59,006 nt of DNA from Achromobacter veterisilvae (GCF_900496975.1 NZ_UFQC01000040.1:1-59006); one strand, 5' to 3'. Shown: positions 23,149-34,077, numbered from the stretch's first letter. Made by a program: numbers and translations. The notes: generated by a model from the letters alone, not told the origin.

Positions 23149-25878
23149 TCAGTTCCGGACGGACAGGCACAGCGCGACGGGCATGTCGCGCAGGATCTCG
23201 GCCAGCGGCAGGCGGCCGTCGGCCAGCGGCCTCAGCCGGCGGCCGTCCAGCGCGTCGTGCCAGGCGCCGCCGGCCGCCGCCGGGGGCAGCCGCAGCGCCG
23301 TGTCCGCCCAATGGCCGCGCGCCTGCGCGGACCGGCCGCGGGCATAGCCGTCCAGCCGCAGCGCGCACAGGTGCGGCGCGACGATCAGGGCATTCTGGCC
23401 CTCGTGCTGGCGCAGCCAGGCAAGCACCTGTTCCGCCCGCGGGCCTTCGGCCGGCACGGCGGCGCATCCGCCCTGGGCGAACAGCGCCGGCAGGCGCGCC
23501 CTGGCCGCCAGCAGCCGCTGGATCAGCGTCAGCTTGACCGAGCCGCCGCGCCAGGCGGACTCCGACAGGTCGATGGGCGCGGCGCCGCGCGCCTCGGCCA
23601 GCAGCGATTCGCGCCGCGCATAATCGACCGGACGGCGGTTGTCGGGATCGACCAGGCTGAAATCCCATAGCTCCGTGCCCTGGTACAGGTCCGGGACGCC
23701 CGGCAGCGTGTTGCGCAGCAGCGTCTGGGTCAGGCTGTTGACCAGGCCCGCCGGCGCCAGTTCGAACGCGAACCCGGCGATCTCGCCCAGCAGTTCGCGG
23801 CCTCGCGTATCGGCCAGCAGGAAGCCGAGCGCGCCCCGGGCCGCGTCTTCGTAGGCAGGATCCGGATCGGTCCAGGAGGTGTGCAGTTTCGCTTCGCGCA
23901 AGGCCTTCAACTGCCATTGCGCGACGCGTTCCAGCCAATGCGCGGCCTCGTCGCCGGGCTGCGCGCCGCGGCTCGCGTCCCAGTCGGCCGGCCACGCTCC
24001 GACCAGCGTCTGCACCAGCAGGTAGCGGTCGGCCAGCGTGGGCGCCTCGCCGGCAGGCAGCGCCTGGATCCAGCGCTGCGCGGTGTCCCGCCATCGCTGC
24101 GGCATTTCGCTCAGGACGGCCAGCCGGGCCCTGGCGTCTTCGCCGCGCTTGTGGTCGTGCGTGGCGGTGGCGAGCATGGCGTGCGGATGCGCGCGGGCGC
24201 GCGCGTCGACCAGCGCGCGAAAGGCGGCCGGCGCCAGCGCGAAGGCGTCGGCGCTGGCGCCGACCTCGTTGCGCGACAACAGCGGCCCGTAGCGGTACAG
24301 CAGCGTATCTTCCAGCGACTTGGCGGCCAGGGGCGGCGTCAATTGCTGGAAGCGGCGCAGCGCCTGGTCGCGCTCGGCGCGGGCGGGCGCGTCGAGCCCG
24401 GGCACGTCCGAGCCGTCCAGCCATCGGTCCACTTGCGCGAGCAGCGCCGCGTCCGCCGTGCCGGGGCGGGCGTCCAGCAAGACCGCCGCGCGCCGCAAGG
24501 CCTCGCGGCACACCTGGCGGTCGGCCTCGCCGCGCCCGCCGTCCTCGGCATAGGTGCGATAGACGGGAAAAGCGGCCAGCATGGCGGACAGCGCGCGGTC
24601 GATGGCGTTCGCGCTCCAGTCGCGGGTGTGCCCGTCCAGCCGCGCGATGCGCTCCAGGCTGCGCACCAGCGCCAGCCGTTCCGACGGAAAATGCCGCGCA
24701 AGCATGCGCCGGCGGGCCGCCTCCAACTGTTCCCGCGGCTGGCGCATGTCGCCGGTCAGGGCCTGCCAGAACGCGCGCAGGGGGGCTTCGGCGGCGGGCG
24801 CATGCAGCAGCGCGCCGGCCTGGTCCATGAAGTCGTAGCCGGTCGTGCCGTCGATGTGCCAGCGCGGGTCCGGCGCTTCGCCGGGCGCCAGGATCTTCTC
24901 CACCACCAGATAGGCCCGCGGCTGCGCGCAAGCGGGCGGACGGCCGGCGCATGCCTGGGCCAGGCGCTGGTTCAGGCGGCGCAGGTAGGCGCCCGGCGCG
25001 GCCAGTCCGTCGATGTGGTCGATCCTCAGGCCGTCCAGGATGCCTTCGGCGTACAGCCGCAGGATCAGCGCATGGACCGCGTCGAAGACGGCTTCGTCCT
25101 CGACCCGCACGCCCACGAGCTCGCTGATCTCGAAGAAGCGGCGCCAGTTGATCTGGTCGGGCGCGGTGCGCCACCAGGCCAGCCGGTAATGTTGCCGCTC
25201 CAGCAGGCGGTGCAGGCGCTCCCGGCCGCTTTCCTCGCCGGGATCGTAAAGACGCGCCAGCGCTCGCGGCTCGATCCCGCGCGGTATCGACGGCGGCGCG
25301 ACGGGATAGCGTCCGCCCGGCGCTTCCAGTTCGAGTTCGCCGCTATCGGGGTCGCGGCGCAGCCGGAGATCGCCGCGCGCCAGGCAATCGCCATAGGGGC
25401 CGGGCAGCACCGGCAGCAGCACCTTGCCCCGCAGCGCGGGGTCGGGCGTCTGCCAGTCGATGTCGAAGTGCCGGGAGTAGGCGCTGGCCTCGCCCAGCGC
25501 CAGCACGTCGCGCCACCACGGGTTGGCCGGATGCGCGGCCATGTGGTTGGGGACGATGTCCGCGATCAGCCCCAGGCCGCGCCGCCGCGCCGCTTGCGCC
25601 AGGCGCCGCAAGGCGGGCTCGCCGCCCAGTTCGGGATTGACGGCGGCGTGGTCGATCACGTCGTAGCCATGCGTGGAGCCGGGCCGGGCGCGGGTGATGG
25701 GCGACAGATAGAGATGGCTGACGCCCAGGTCCGCGTAGTAGTCCACGCGGTCGCGCGCGTCGTCCAGCGTGAAACCGGCATGCAGTTGCAGCCGGGCCGT
25801 GGCGCGGGGCGGGCCGGCTCCACTGCCTTCCCGCCGCGTATTCCGGTATTCGCCCTTTGGGGCGCCCGATGGGTTCAT
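23149..25878 (-). CDS. treY: Maltooligosyl trehalose synthase
   Basis: 909 residues from ATG 25878, which overlaps the malQ stop (ATGA). It begins the GH13 fold at about residue 28 (ARLQLHAGFTLDDA, YYADLGVSHLYLSPI, GSTHGYDV), with IADIVPNHM, the nucleophile Asp287 in GLRIDHIDG, the LVVEKIL acid Glu and the TreY-specific ATHDHKRGEDARARL. It converts the reducing-end alpha-1,4 link of a glucan to alpha-1,1, making maltooligosyl trehalose for TreZ. It is the last gene of the eight-gene operon. Length and motifs are normal. Confidence 0.96.
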   Translation of the reverse strand: MNPSGAPKGEYRNTRREGSGAGPPRATARLQLHAGFTLDDARDRVDYYADLGVSHLYLSPITRARPGSTHGYDVIDHAAVNPELGGEPALRRLAQAARRRGLGLIADIVPNHMAAHPANPWWRDVLALGEASAYSRHFDIDWQTPDPALRGKVLLPVLPGPYGDCLARGDLRLRRDPDSGELELEAPGGRYPVAPPSIPRGIEPRALARLYDPGEESGRERLHRLLERQHYRLAWWRTAPDQINWRRFFEISELVGVRVEDEAVFDAVHALILRLYAEGILDGLRIDHIDGLAAPGAYLRRLNQRLAQACAGRPPACAQPRAYLVVEKILAPGEAPDPRWHIDGTTGYDFMDQAGALLHAPAAEAPLRAFWQALTGDMRQPREQLEAARRRMLARHFPSERLALVRSLERIARLDGHTRDWSANAIDRALSAMLAAFPVYRTYAEDGGRGEADRQVCREALRRAAVLLDARPGTADAALLAQVDRWLDGSDVPGLDAPARAERDQALRRFQQLTPPLAAKSLEDTLLYRYGPLLSRNEVGASADAFALAPAAFRALVDARARAHPHAMLATATHDHKRGEDARARLAVLSEMPQRWRDTAQRWIQALPAGEAPTLADRYLLVQTLVGAWPADWDASRGAQPGDEAAHWLERVAQWQLKALREAKLHTSWTDPDPAYEDAARGALGFLLADTRGRELLGEIAGFAFELAPAGLVNSLTQTLLRNTLPGVPDLYQGTELWDFSLVDPDNRRPVDYARRESLLAEARGAAPIDLSESAWRGGSVKLTLIQRLLAARARLPALFAQGGCAAVPAEGPRAEQVLAWLRQHEGQNALIVAPHLCALRLDGYARGRSAQARGHWADTALRLPPAAAGGAWHDALDGRRLRPLADGRLPLAEILRDMPVALCLSVRN

Positions 25879-27989
25879 GGCCGGCCCCGGCCGCCGCGCA
25901 TCGCGTCCAGCCGCAGGCGCGCGGCCGGGTCGGCAAAGCAGGCGGGGTTGTCCAGGGGCAGGCGCTGGCGCCAGTTCGGGTGCACGTCTATCGTGCCGGG
26001 CAGGTTCGGCTGGTCCAGCGCGCCGGCCAGGTCTTCCATCGGCACCAGCAGCAGCGGGCAGGGCGTGGCGGACACGAAGCGCAGCAGGTCCGCCAGCGGC
26101 GGTTCCGAGGGCGGCGCCGCGGCCGGACCGCCCATGGCTTGCGACAGCAGGACGCGGTCGGCCGCGCGGCCGCGCCGCAGCGTCTCTTCGCTGTCGTCCG
26201 GGCCCAGCAGGCCGAGCTTGACCCGCCAATCGATGTCGCGGCCGGTCCACCAGCCGCGCAGCGTGGGCAGGTCGTGCGTGGTCGTCATGGCGGCGGACCC
26301 GGGCGGCCAGTCCCGCGCTGCGGCGAAGGCGGAGGGTGGCCCGAGCGCCGGATCCGCGGTATCGGCGGGCACGGGGTCCGGCGCCCGCCGCATGAACCAC
26401 AGCACGTTCATGCCCAGGACGCCGTGGTCCGCGAGTTCCTGGTCGAATCCGTCGGGCACCGTGCCGAGGTTCTCGCCGATGACGAGCGCGCGGTGGCGCC
26501 ACGCCTCCAGCGCCGTCAGCGCAAGCAGGGTCCGCAACGGATAGCGCAGGTAGGCGCCTTCGGTCGGCGGCGCGCCTTCGGGCACCAGCCACAGCCGCGC
26601 CATGCCCAGGATGTGGTCGATGCGCAGGCCGCCCGCGTGCGCCAGCGTCGCGCGCAGCATGTCGATGAAGGCGGCGTATCCCGAGGCGGCGAGCGCGCGC
26701 GGCGAAAAAGCGGTCAAGCCCCAATTCTGCCCCAGCGGATTGTGGATGTCGGGCGGCGCGCCGATCGCGACGCGCGGCAACAGGTCCGCCTGGCGTCCCC
26801 AGGCATGGCTGCCGTCCGGGCTGTCGCCCACGGCCAGGTCCGCGATCAGGCCCACCCGCATTCCCGCCTCGCGTCCCGCGGCGTGCGCAAGGGCCAGGCT
26901 TTCGGCCGCGAGCCACTGGGCGAACTGGTGGAAGTCCACCTCGATGGCGTGCATGCGGGCATAGCGCCTGACGCAGGCCGACTCCGGGTCGCGCCATTGC
27001 GCGGGCCATTGGGTCCAGGGCGCCTGCGCGCCGCGCGCGGCATGCAGGGATTCGAACACGGCGTGGTCCCGCAGGGCCTGGCCCTGCTGGGCGCAGAACC
27101 GGGCGTAGCGCTGGCGCAGGTCGGCGGGCGCCGAGGCGCGGAACTGCCGGTGCAGCGCGCGAAGCAGGCGCTGGCGCCGCGCGCCCGCGCGCGGCCAGTC
27201 GATGCAGGCCGCGCCGTCCGGGCCGCCGGGTTCTTCGACCTGGGCCCGGCGCAGCGCCGCCGCGCCCAGGACCGCGGCCGGGTTCGCATACAGGGGATTC
27301 AGGAACAGCCGGCTGGACGGGGAGTAGGGGCTGCAGCGGCCGGGCTGCGAGGCGTACATGGCATGCACCGGGCTGATGGCCAGCGCGTCCGCGCCATGTT
27401 CGGCGGCCAGGACGGCCAGCTCGCGCAGCGCGCCGAAATCCCCGAAGTCGTCTTCGGCGCCCAGGGCGCCGGCGCCGGGCCCCCGTCTCAGGCTGTAGAC
27501 CTGCGCGCACAGTCCCCAGCAGCGCGCATCGGGCTGTCCGGTCAATTCGGCGAGGCTGGGCGCCTGCCGGGGCGCGACGGCCAGCACGGCGGTCTGGCCG
27601 CCGGCAAAGGAAAGCGCGTGGTAGCCGGGCTCGTCGGGCACGGCGAGGACGGGGCCGGCTTGCGCCGGAACGACGCGGCCTTCGACGACGCGGCCCGATT
27701 CGCAATGGATCCGGCAGGGGCCGCGCGCGGAGGACGGCAGCGCCAGGGACGCGCCGCCGCGCGCCGCGAGCAGGGGCGGGAGCCGGGCGGCGTCTTCGGC
27801 CAGGCGCTGCGCGCTCTCGCGGACGTCGCTCGCGCTGGCGGCGGGCAGGCCCAGGCTGGTCAGCAGCGCCCGCAAGGTATCGGCGGAGACGCGCTGCGGA
27901 CGCCGGCGCGCGTCGGTCCAGTATTCCGCGATGCCCGCCATGGCCGCCAGCTCCGGCAGGCCGGGATCGTTCGCGCCGGCCGGGCTCAT
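25875..27989 (-). CDS. malQ: 4-alpha-glucanotransferase
   Basis: 704 residues, type II (bacterial, with N-terminal extension of about 150 residues). GH77 motifs: SPVHAMYASQPGRCSPYSPSSR, the nucleophile in GLRIDHILGM, acid-base Glu in VIGENLGTVP, and TTTHDLPTLRGWWTG. It transfers malto-oligosaccharide units between alpha-1,4-glucans, recycling the short chains released by GlgX and TreY/TreZ. ATG 27989 overlaps the treZ stop by four bases, and its own stop overlaps treY likewise, so translation is coupled. Confidence 0.96.
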   Translation of the reverse strand: MSPAGANDPGLPELAAMAGIAEYWTDARRRPQRVSADTLRALLTSLGLPAASASDVRESAQRLAEDAARLPPLLAARGGASLALPSSARGPCRIHCESGRVVEGRVVPAQAGPVLAVPDEPGYHALSFAGGQTAVLAVAPRQAPSLAELTGQPDARCWGLCAQVYSLRRGPGAGALGAEDDFGDFGALRELAVLAAEHGADALAISPVHAMYASQPGRCSPYSPSSRLFLNPLYANPAAVLGAAALRRAQVEEPGGPDGAACIDWPRAGARRQRLLRALHRQFRASAPADLRQRYARFCAQQGQALRDHAVFESLHAARGAQAPWTQWPAQWRDPESACVRRYARMHAIEVDFHQFAQWLAAESLALAHAAGREAGMRVGLIADLAVGDSPDGSHAWGRQADLLPRVAIGAPPDIHNPLGQNWGLTAFSPRALAASGYAAFIDMLRATLAHAGGLRIDHILGMARLWLVPEGAPPTEGAYLRYPLRTLLALTALEAWRHRALVIGENLGTVPDGFDQELADHGVLGMNVLWFMRRAPDPVPADTADPALGPPSAFAAARDWPPGSAAMTTTHDLPTLRGWWTGRDIDWRVKLGLLGPDDSEETLRRGRAADRVLLSQAMGGPAAAPPSEPPLADLLRFVSATPCPLLLVPMEDLAGALDQPNLPGTIDVHPNWRQRLPLDNPACFADPAARLRLDAMRGGRGRP

Positions 27990-29773
27990 GCGGGTTCCTC
28001 CAGCAGCCATACGGCGGTGTCGCCGCACAGCTCGCCCAAGGCCAGCGCGTCGCGGCCGCCGGCCTGGGACTCGAACAGCAGCGTGCCGTACACGTCCTCG
28101 CCCGCCCGCAACGCGGCGGGCACGGGCTGGCGTTGCGGCCCGAGATTGGCGTAGACCGCCAGCCGCGCGCCGTCCGCGAGCCGCCAGCGGGCGAAGACGC
28201 CGTGTCCGCCGATGGCGGCGGCGCCCAGGCTGGTCGCGCCGGCCAGCCTGGGCGCGATCAGACGGGCGCGCAATTGCAGCAGGGCGGCATAGTCGCGCAT
28301 CCATGCCTGCGCGTCGCCGCCGACCGCGCGGGGCCGGCTCGCCAGGCAGGTGGCGGGATCGTTGGGGTCGGGCGGGAGGGCTTGCGCGCCATCGCCGGAG
28401 AATGCCGCGAAGGCCGAGAACTCGCGCCGCCGGCCGTCGCGCACCGCCTGGGCCAGGGCGGGGTCGGCATGGCTGGTGAAATAGAGGAAGGGCGTGCGCG
28501 AACCGCGTTCTTCGCCCATGAAGATCAGCGGAATCTGCGGGGCCAGCAGTTGCAGCGCCACCGCGGCGCGCAGCCGGGCGGGCTCGTCCACCAGGGCGGC
28601 CAGGCGTTCGCCGCGGGCGCGGTTTCCCGTCTGGTCGTGGTTCTGCAGGAACAGCACGAAAGCGGTGGGCGGCAGTCCGCCGCTGGGTTCGCCGCGGACT
28701 TGTCCGCCGCGATACCGCGAGGGCTGGCCCTGGTACAGCCAGCCCTCGGCCAGGCAGCGCGCCAGCGCCTGCGCCGGCCGGTCGGCGTAGTCGGCGTAAT
28801 AGCCCTGGGCCTCGCCGGTCAGCAGGACGTGCAGCACGTGATGGGCGTCGTCGTTCCATTGCGCGTCGTAGTCGCCTTGCAGCAGGCTCGCGCGGTTGTC
28901 GTCGTTTTCCAGCACCAGGTGCACGCGGCGCCCCGGCGGAACGCGTCCGCGCACGTCGCGCGCCAGTTCGCGCAGCCATTCGTGTCCCGCGATCGCGTGG
29001 ACGGCGTCGAGCCGCAGGCCGTCGAAGCGGTATTCGGTCAGCCAGTACACCGCGTTGTCCTTGAAGAACTGGCTGACCGCCGCCTGGCGGAAGTCGATGG
29101 CGTCGCCCCAGGGCGTGCGGACGTCCTGCCGGAAGAAAGGCGCCGCGTAGCGCGGCAGATAGTTGCCGTCCGGACCGAAATGGTTGTAGACCACGTCCAG
29201 CATCACGCCCATGCCCAGTCCGTGCGCGGTGTCGATCAGGCGCTTCAGTTCGTCGGGCGTGCCGTAGGCCGTGTCCGGCGCATAGGGCAGCACGCCGTCG
29301 TAGCCCCAGTTGCGCGGCCCCGGGAAATCGGCGATGGGCATGAGTTCGAGCAGCGTGATGCCCAGGGCCGCCAGTTCGGGCAGCCGGGCCTCCAATCCCG
29401 CATAGCCGCCTTCCAGGCCGGCGTGGGTTTCATAGACCACGCTTTCCTCCCAGGGGCGGCCGGGCCAGTCCGGGTGGCGCCACGGGTAGGCGTCCGGCGC
29501 GGCCACGATGCTGTCGCCGTGCACGTCGCCGTCCTGCAGCCGGGAGGCGGGATCGGGCGCGACGGTCTCGGCATCGAGCCGGTAATGGTAGCGGGCGCCC
29601 GGCGGGCAATCGACGTCGGCCTGCGCGAACCCGTCCGGGCCGGGGCGCATCGCGATGGGAGGGTGGCCCTCGACTTCCAGGGCCAGCCCGTCGGGCGCGG
29701 ACGGCGCCCACAGGCGAAAGCGCGTGACGCCGCTGGCCAGCGGAACGGCGCCGAAGGAGCAGGCCTGGGTCAT
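27986..29773 (-). CDS. treZ: Malto-oligosyltrehalose trehalohydrolase
   Basis: 595 residues. An N-terminal CBM48-like beta domain (1-95; FRLWAPSAPDGLALEVEG) precedes a GH13 barrel: YETHAGLEGGYAG, LELMPIADFPGPRNWGYDGVLPYA, LDVVYNHFGPDGNYL, nucleophile Asp256 in [11 protein letters not shown], acid Glu289 in LENDDN, and LFLQNHDQTGNRARGERL. It cuts free trehalose from the product of TreY. Four-base overlaps at both ends (glgX stop, malQ start). Confidence 0.96.
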   Translation of the reverse strand: MTQACSFGAVPLASGVTRFRLWAPSAPDGLALEVEGHPPIAMRPGPDGFAQADVDCPPGARYHYRLDAETVAPDPASRLQDGDVHGDSIVAAPDAYPWRHPDWPGRPWEESVVYETHAGLEGGYAGLEARLPELAALGITLLELMPIADFPGPRNWGYDGVLPYAPDTAYGTPDELKRLIDTAHGLGMGVMLDVVYNHFGPDGNYLPRYAAPFFRQDVRTPWGDAIDFRQAAVSQFFKDNAVYWLTEYRFDGLRLDAVHAIAGHEWLRELARDVRGRVPPGRRVHLVLENDDNRASLLQGDYDAQWNDDAHHVLHVLLTGEAQGYYADYADRPAQALARCLAEGWLYQGQPSRYRGGQVRGEPSGGLPPTAFVLFLQNHDQTGNRARGERLAALVDEPARLRAAVALQLLAPQIPLIFMGEERGSRTPFLYFTSHADPALAQAVRDGRRREFSAFAAFSGDGAQALPPDPNDPATCLASRPRAVGGDAQAWMRDYAALLQLRARLIAPRLAGATSLGAAAIGGHGVFARWRLADGARLAVYANLGPQRQPVPAALRAGEDVYGTLLFESQAGGRDALALGELCGDTAVWLLEEPA

Positions 29774-31881
29774 GGCGCGCCTCCGGGCACGTGCGCCGCG
29801 GCCAGCAGCAGCACGCTGTGCGCGGCGACGGTGACGGCGGATTCGGCCAGCGGGGCGGCCGGCGCCAGGGTGGCCGAATCCAGTTCGCGGATCCAGGCGA
29901 GGGCCGGCCCGGGCAACTGGAAGGAAACGGCCTCATCGCCCGGGTTCAGCATCAGCAGGGTGACGTCGGCGCTGCCGTCTTCGCGCGGGGCGGCGCGGCG
30001 CAAGGCCAGCACGCGTTCCTGGTCCGAGGCCCAGGCGGCCTCGTCCATCGGCGAGCCGGCGGCGTCGAACCAGGCCATGGCGGCAACGCCCGGACAGACT
30101 TCCCGGTTCGCGTCGCCGTAGCGGGCCGCGCGCACGCTGGGATGGGCGCGGCGCAGCGCGATCAGGCGGGCCGCGTAGCGGCTCAGTTCCCGGCCCGCGT
30201 CGCCCTGGGCCTGGGTCCAGTCCAGCCACGACACCGGGTTGTCCTGGCAATAGGCATTGTTGTTGCCTTCCTGGCTGTTGCCGAATTCGTCTCCGGCCAG
30301 CAGCATGGGCGTGCCGTCCGACAGGAACACGCAGGCGAGCAGGGCGCGCTGCGCCAGCGTCCGCGTCTCCAGGATGGCCGGGTCCTGCGTGGGGCCTTCG
30401 TCGCCCCAGTTGTGGCTGTAGTTCTCGCCGTGGCCGTCGTTGCCGCCTTCGCCGTTGGCCTCGTTGTGGCTGCCGTCGTAGCTGACGACGTCGGCCAGCG
30501 TGAAGCCGTCATGGGACGCGATGAAGTTGACCGTGGCCCAGGGGCGGCGATGGCGGCGGTCGAACAGGTCCCGCGATCCGCACAGGCGGGCCGCCATCTC
30601 GCCGCGCATGCCCTCGTCCCCGCGCCAGTAGCGGCGCGCGCCGTCGCGGAACTTGTCGTTCCATTCCGCGAAGCCGGGCGGATGGTTGCCCAACTGGTAG
30701 CCGTCCGGCCCGATGTCCCAGGGTTCGGAAATCAGCTTCAGCCGGGCCAGCACGGGGTCCTGCAGGACGGCGTCGAAGAAGCCCGAACCGGGATCGTAGC
30801 CGGTGCCTTCCCGCCCCAGCGTGACGCCGAGGTCGAAGCGGAAACCGTCCACGCCGTAGGAAGCGGCCCAGTAGCGCAGCGAGTCCGTGACCATCTGCAG
30901 CACGCGAGGGTGCGAGAGATTGACGGTGTTGCCGCAGCCGGTGTCGTTGATGTAGTGGCGTTCCTCGCCCGGCACCAGGCGGTAGTAGCTGGCGTTGTCG
31001 AGCCCGCGCCAGGACAGCGTGGGCCCCATCTCGTTGCCTTCGCAGGTGTGGTTGTAGACGACGTCTAGGATGACTTCGATGCCTGCGGCGTGCAGCCGGC
31101 GGATCGCCTGGCGCAGTTCGTTCGGATTCTGCTGCAGGTAGGCGGGTTCCGGCGCGAAATAGGAAAGCGTGCTGTAGCCCCAGTAATTGCGCAATCCGCG
31201 TTCGGTCAGGAAGCGGTCCTGCAGGAAGGCGTGGACCGGCAGCAGTTCGATGGCGGTCACGCCCAGCCGCTGCAGGTGCTCGATGAAGCGCGGATCGGCC
31301 AGGGCCGAGCAGGTGCCGCGCAGCGGCGGCCGCAGGTCTTCGCGCAGCATGGACGCGCCGCGCAAGTGGACTTCATAGACGATGGTGTCGCTCCAGGGCG
31401 TGGCCGGCGATCTGCTGTTGCCCCAGTTGAAAGGCGTTTCCTCCGGCACGATCGCCTTGGGCATGGCGGGCGCGCTGTCGCGGCGGTCGATGCTCAGGTC
31501 GGCGCGGGCGTGGTTCATGCGGTAGCCGAACAGCGCGTCGCTCCAGTGCAGCGGGCCCGTCAGTTGTTTGGCATAGGGGTCCAGCAGCAGCTTGTGCGGA
31601 TTGAAGCGGTGGCCGTTGCGCGGATCGTGCGGGCCGTGGGCGCGCAAGCCGTAGACCAGCCCAGGGTGCGCGTCGGGCAGGTATCCGTGCCAGATCTCGT
31701 CGGTGCATTCCGGCAGGTCGAAGCGGCGCAGTTCCTTGCGGCCCCTGGCGTCGAACAGGCAGAGTTCGATCCGCGTGGCGTTGGCGGAAAACACGGCGAA
31801 ATTCACGCCCAGGCCGTCGCTGACCGCGCCCAGGGGATAGGGTTGGCCGGCGTGGATGCGCGTCAATTGAGTGGGGTCCAT
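29770..31881 (-). CDS. glgX: Glycogen debranching enzyme
   Basis: 703 residues. CBM48 (about 13-110; YPLGAVSDGLGVNFAVFS) then GH13_11 barrel: VYEVHLRGASM, LLPVHAFLQDR, WGYSTLSYFAPEPAYL, LDVVYNHTCEGNEMGPTLSWRG shortened here, nucleophile Asp350 (GFRFDLGVTLGR), acid Glu386 (LISEPWDIGPDGYQLG), SHDGFTLADVVSY. It removes alpha-1,6-linked short branches from glycogen. It begins six bases after glgB and overlaps treZ by four bases. Confidence 0.97.
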   Translation of the reverse strand: MDPTQLTRIHAGQPYPLGAVSDGLGVNFAVFSANATRIELCLFDARGRKELRRFDLPECTDEIWHGYLPDAHPGLVYGLRAHGPHDPRNGHRFNPHKLLLDPYAKQLTGPLHWSDALFGYRMNHARADLSIDRRDSAPAMPKAIVPEETPFNWGNSRSPATPWSDTIVYEVHLRGASMLREDLRPPLRGTCSALADPRFIEHLQRLGVTAIELLPVHAFLQDRFLTERGLRNYWGYSTLSYFAPEPAYLQQNPNELRQAIRRLHAAGIEVILDVVYNHTCEGNEMGPTLSWRGLDNASYYRLVPGEERHYINDTGCGNTVNLSHPRVLQMVTDSLRYWAASYGVDGFRFDLGVTLGREGTGYDPGSGFFDAVLQDPVLARLKLISEPWDIGPDGYQLGNHPPGFAEWNDKFRDGARRYWRGDEGMRGEMAARLCGSRDLFDRRHRRPWATVNFIASHDGFTLADVVSYDGSHNEANGEGGNDGHGENYSHNWGDEGPTQDPAILETRTLAQRALLACVFLSDGTPMLLAGDEFGNSQEGNNNAYCQDNPVSWLDWTQAQGDAGRELSRYAARLIALRRAHPSVRAARYGDANREVCPGVAAMAWFDAAGSPMDEAAWASDQERVLALRRAAPREDGSADVTLLMLNPGDEAVSFQLPGPALAWIRELDSATLAPAAPLAESAVTVAAHSVLLLAAAHVPGGAP

Positions 31882-31887
31882 ATGCGT

Positions 31888-34077
31888 TCAGCCTTCATGC
31901 AGCAGGAATAGGGTGGCCAGCGGCGGCAGGGTCAGGGACAGGGACTGGGGCTGGCCGTGGGCGGGCATATCGTCCGTGCCGGCGCCGCCCCGGTTGCCCT
32001 GGCCGCCGCCGCCGTAGTCCATGGCGTCGGTGTTCAGTTTCTCGGTCCAGCGGCCCGCCAGCGGAACGCCGATGCGGTAGCCGTGGCGGACGACGGGCGT
32101 GAAATTCGAAACGGCGAGCAGATGCTGGCCGCCGCCGCGGCGGACGAACGCGACCACGCTGTTGTCGGCGTCGTCCAGAATGGTCCAGGCGAAGCCCGCC
32201 GGATCGGCGTCCAGCGCGTGCAGGGCCGGCAGGCCGCGGTACAGGCCGTTCAGGTCCGCGACCAGCCGCTGCATGCCGCGGTGCCCGGGGCGGTCGAGCA
32301 GGTCCCAGTCCAGCGTGGCGTCGTGGTTCCATTCGGCGGGCTGGGCCAGTTCGCCGCCCATGAAGAGCAGCTTCTTGCCGGGGTGCGCCCACATGAAGCC
32401 CAGGTAGGCGCGCAGATTGGCCAGCCGGGCCGCGGCGTCGCCCGGCATCTTGGACAGCAGCGAGCCCTTGCCGTGCACGACCTCGTCGTGCGATAGCGGC
32501 AGGATGAAGCGTTCGCTGTATGCGTAGACCATGCCGAAAGTGATGTCGTGGTGGTGATGCTTGCGGTGCACCGGGTCCTGCGCCAGGTAGCGCAGCGTGT
32601 CGTGCATCCAGCCCATGTTCCACTTGTAATGGAAGCCGAGCCCGCCGTCGGCGACCGGCGCGGTCACGCCCGGCCATGCGGTGGACTCCTCGGCCACCAT
32701 GATCGCGTCGGGGAATTCGCCGCGCACCGCGCCGTTCAGTTCCTGCAGGAACTGCACGGCCTCCAGGTTCTCGCGGCCGCCATGGCGGTTGGGGATCCAT
32801 TGCCCGGGCTGGCGGCTGTAGTCGCGATACAGCATGGAGGCCACGGCGTCCACCCGCAGGCCGTCGATGTGGAAGCGGCGCAGCCAGTGCAGCGCGCTGG
32901 CGATCATGAACGCCTTGACCTCGGTGCGGCCCAGGTTGTAGACCAGCGTGTGCCAGTCCGGGTGGTAGCCTTCGCGCGGGTCTTCGTATTCGTACAGCGC
33001 GGTGCCGTCGTAGCGGGCCAGACCGTGCGGGTCATCGGGAAAGTGCGCGGGCACCCAGTCCAGGATGACGCCGATGCCGGCGCCGTGGCAGCGGTCGACG
33101 AAGCGCGCGAAGGCGGCGGGCGTCCCATATCGGGCGGTGGGCGCGAACATGCCCAGGGGCTGGTAGCCCCAGGATCCGCCGAACGGGTACTCCATGACCG
33201 GCATGAGTTCCACATGGCTGAATCCCATGGCGCGCGCGTAGGCGGGCAGCTTGTCGGCCAGCCGGTCCCAGAGGCAGGCGCCTTCGCCGGACGCGGCCCA
33301 GGAGCCGGCGTGCACTTCGTAGATGGAAAGCGGGGCGGCGGGAGAGTGGCGTTCGCGGCGTTCTAGCATCCATGCCTTGTCCTTCCAGGGGTGCGGGGCG
33401 GGATCGTCCACGACGGACGCGGTGGCGGGCGGCGCTTCGCTGCGCCGCGCCATGGGGTCGGCCTTCAGTTGCTGGCGGCCGTCGGCGCCGGTCACGGCGA
33501 GCTTGTAGCGTTCGCCGGCCTGGACGCCGGGAATGAAGATCTCCCAGACGCCCGCGCGGTGGCGCAGGCGCATGCCGTGGCGGCGGGCGTCCCAGCCGTT
33601 GAAGTCGCCCACCACGGCGACGCGCCTGGCATTGGGTGCCCATACGGCGCAGCGCAGGCCGGCCACGCCGTCGATCTCGGCCAGCCGCGCGCCCAGCGCC
33701 TCGTCCGCGGCGCGCCATGAGCCTTCGGCCAGTTGGTTCAGCGTGGCCTCGTCCAGCAGGGGGCCGAAGGCATAGGGGTCCGCGGTCAACTGTTCGGCGC
33801 CGGGCCACTGGATGGCCAGCCGGTACGAGGCGCCGTCGCCCGGACGCGCCCGCGCCACCTGGCCGACATACAGCCCCTGCGCCTGTTCGCGCAGCGGCTC
33901 GCGGACGCCGTCGGGATCCAGCGCAGCCACGCCCAGCGCTCCGGGCGCATAGACGCGCAGCCATCCCTCGTGCGGTCCCAGGACGGCGAACGGATCCCGG
34001 TGCAGGCCCGCGGCCAGCGCGGCCAGCGTGGCGGCGTCGAGCGCGCCGGCGGAGTCGGTCCGGGCGTCCTGGTTCAT
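31888..34077 (-). CDS. glgB: 1,4-alpha-glucan branching enzyme
   Basis: 729 residues from ATG 34077, which overlaps the treS/mak stop. N1 (15-125; [20 protein letters not shown]) and N2 CBM48 (140-235; [18 protein letters not shown]) precede the GH13_9 barrel: [38 protein letters not shown], nucleophile Asp410 ([12 protein letters not shown]), acid Glu463 (VAEESTAWP), [15 protein letters not shown]. It adds alpha-1,6 branches to the linear glucan built by GlgA or GlgE. Full length. A TreS-Mak fusion directly upstream and GlgE further up mark it as GlgE-pathway associated. Confidence 0.97.
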   Translation of the reverse strand: MNQDARTDSAGALDAATLAALAAGLHRDPFAVLGPHEGWLRVYAPGALGVAALDPDGVREPLREQAQGLYVGQVARARPGDGASYRLAIQWPGAEQLTADPYAFGPLLDEATLNQLAEGSWRAADEALGARLAEIDGVAGLRCAVWAPNARRVAVVGDFNGWDARRHGMRLRHRAGVWEIFIPGVQAGERYKLAVTGADGRQQLKADPMARRSEAPPATASVVDDPAPHPWKDKAWMLERRERHSPAAPLSIYEVHAGSWAASGEGACLWDRLADKLPAYARAMGFSHVELMPVMEYPFGGSWGYQPLGMFAPTARYGTPAAFARFVDRCHGAGIGVILDWVPAHFPDDPHGLARYDGTALYEYEDPREGYHPDWHTLVYNLGRTEVKAFMIASALHWLRRFHIDGLRVDAVASMLYRDYSRQPGQWIPNRHGGRENLEAVQFLQELNGAVRGEFPDAIMVAEESTAWPGVTAPVADGGLGFHYKWNMGWMHDTLRYLAQDPVHRKHHHHDITFGMVYAYSERFILPLSHDEVVHGKGSLLSKMPGDAAARLANLRAYLGFMWAHPGKKLLFMGGELAQPAEWNHDATLDWDLLDRPGHRGMQRLVADLNGLYRGLPALHALDADPAGFAWTILDDADNSVVAFVRRGGGQHLLAVSNFTPVVRHGYRIGVPLAGRWTEKLNTDAMDYGGGGQGNRGGAGTDDMPAHGQPQSLSLTLPPLATLFLLHEG

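Noticed and set aside
25879..27705. Upstream extension of the treY reading frame (open to 27705)
   Set aside because: The extension is an Arg/Pro/Ala-rich shadow inside malQ; the true start at 25878 overlaps the malQ stop by four bases.
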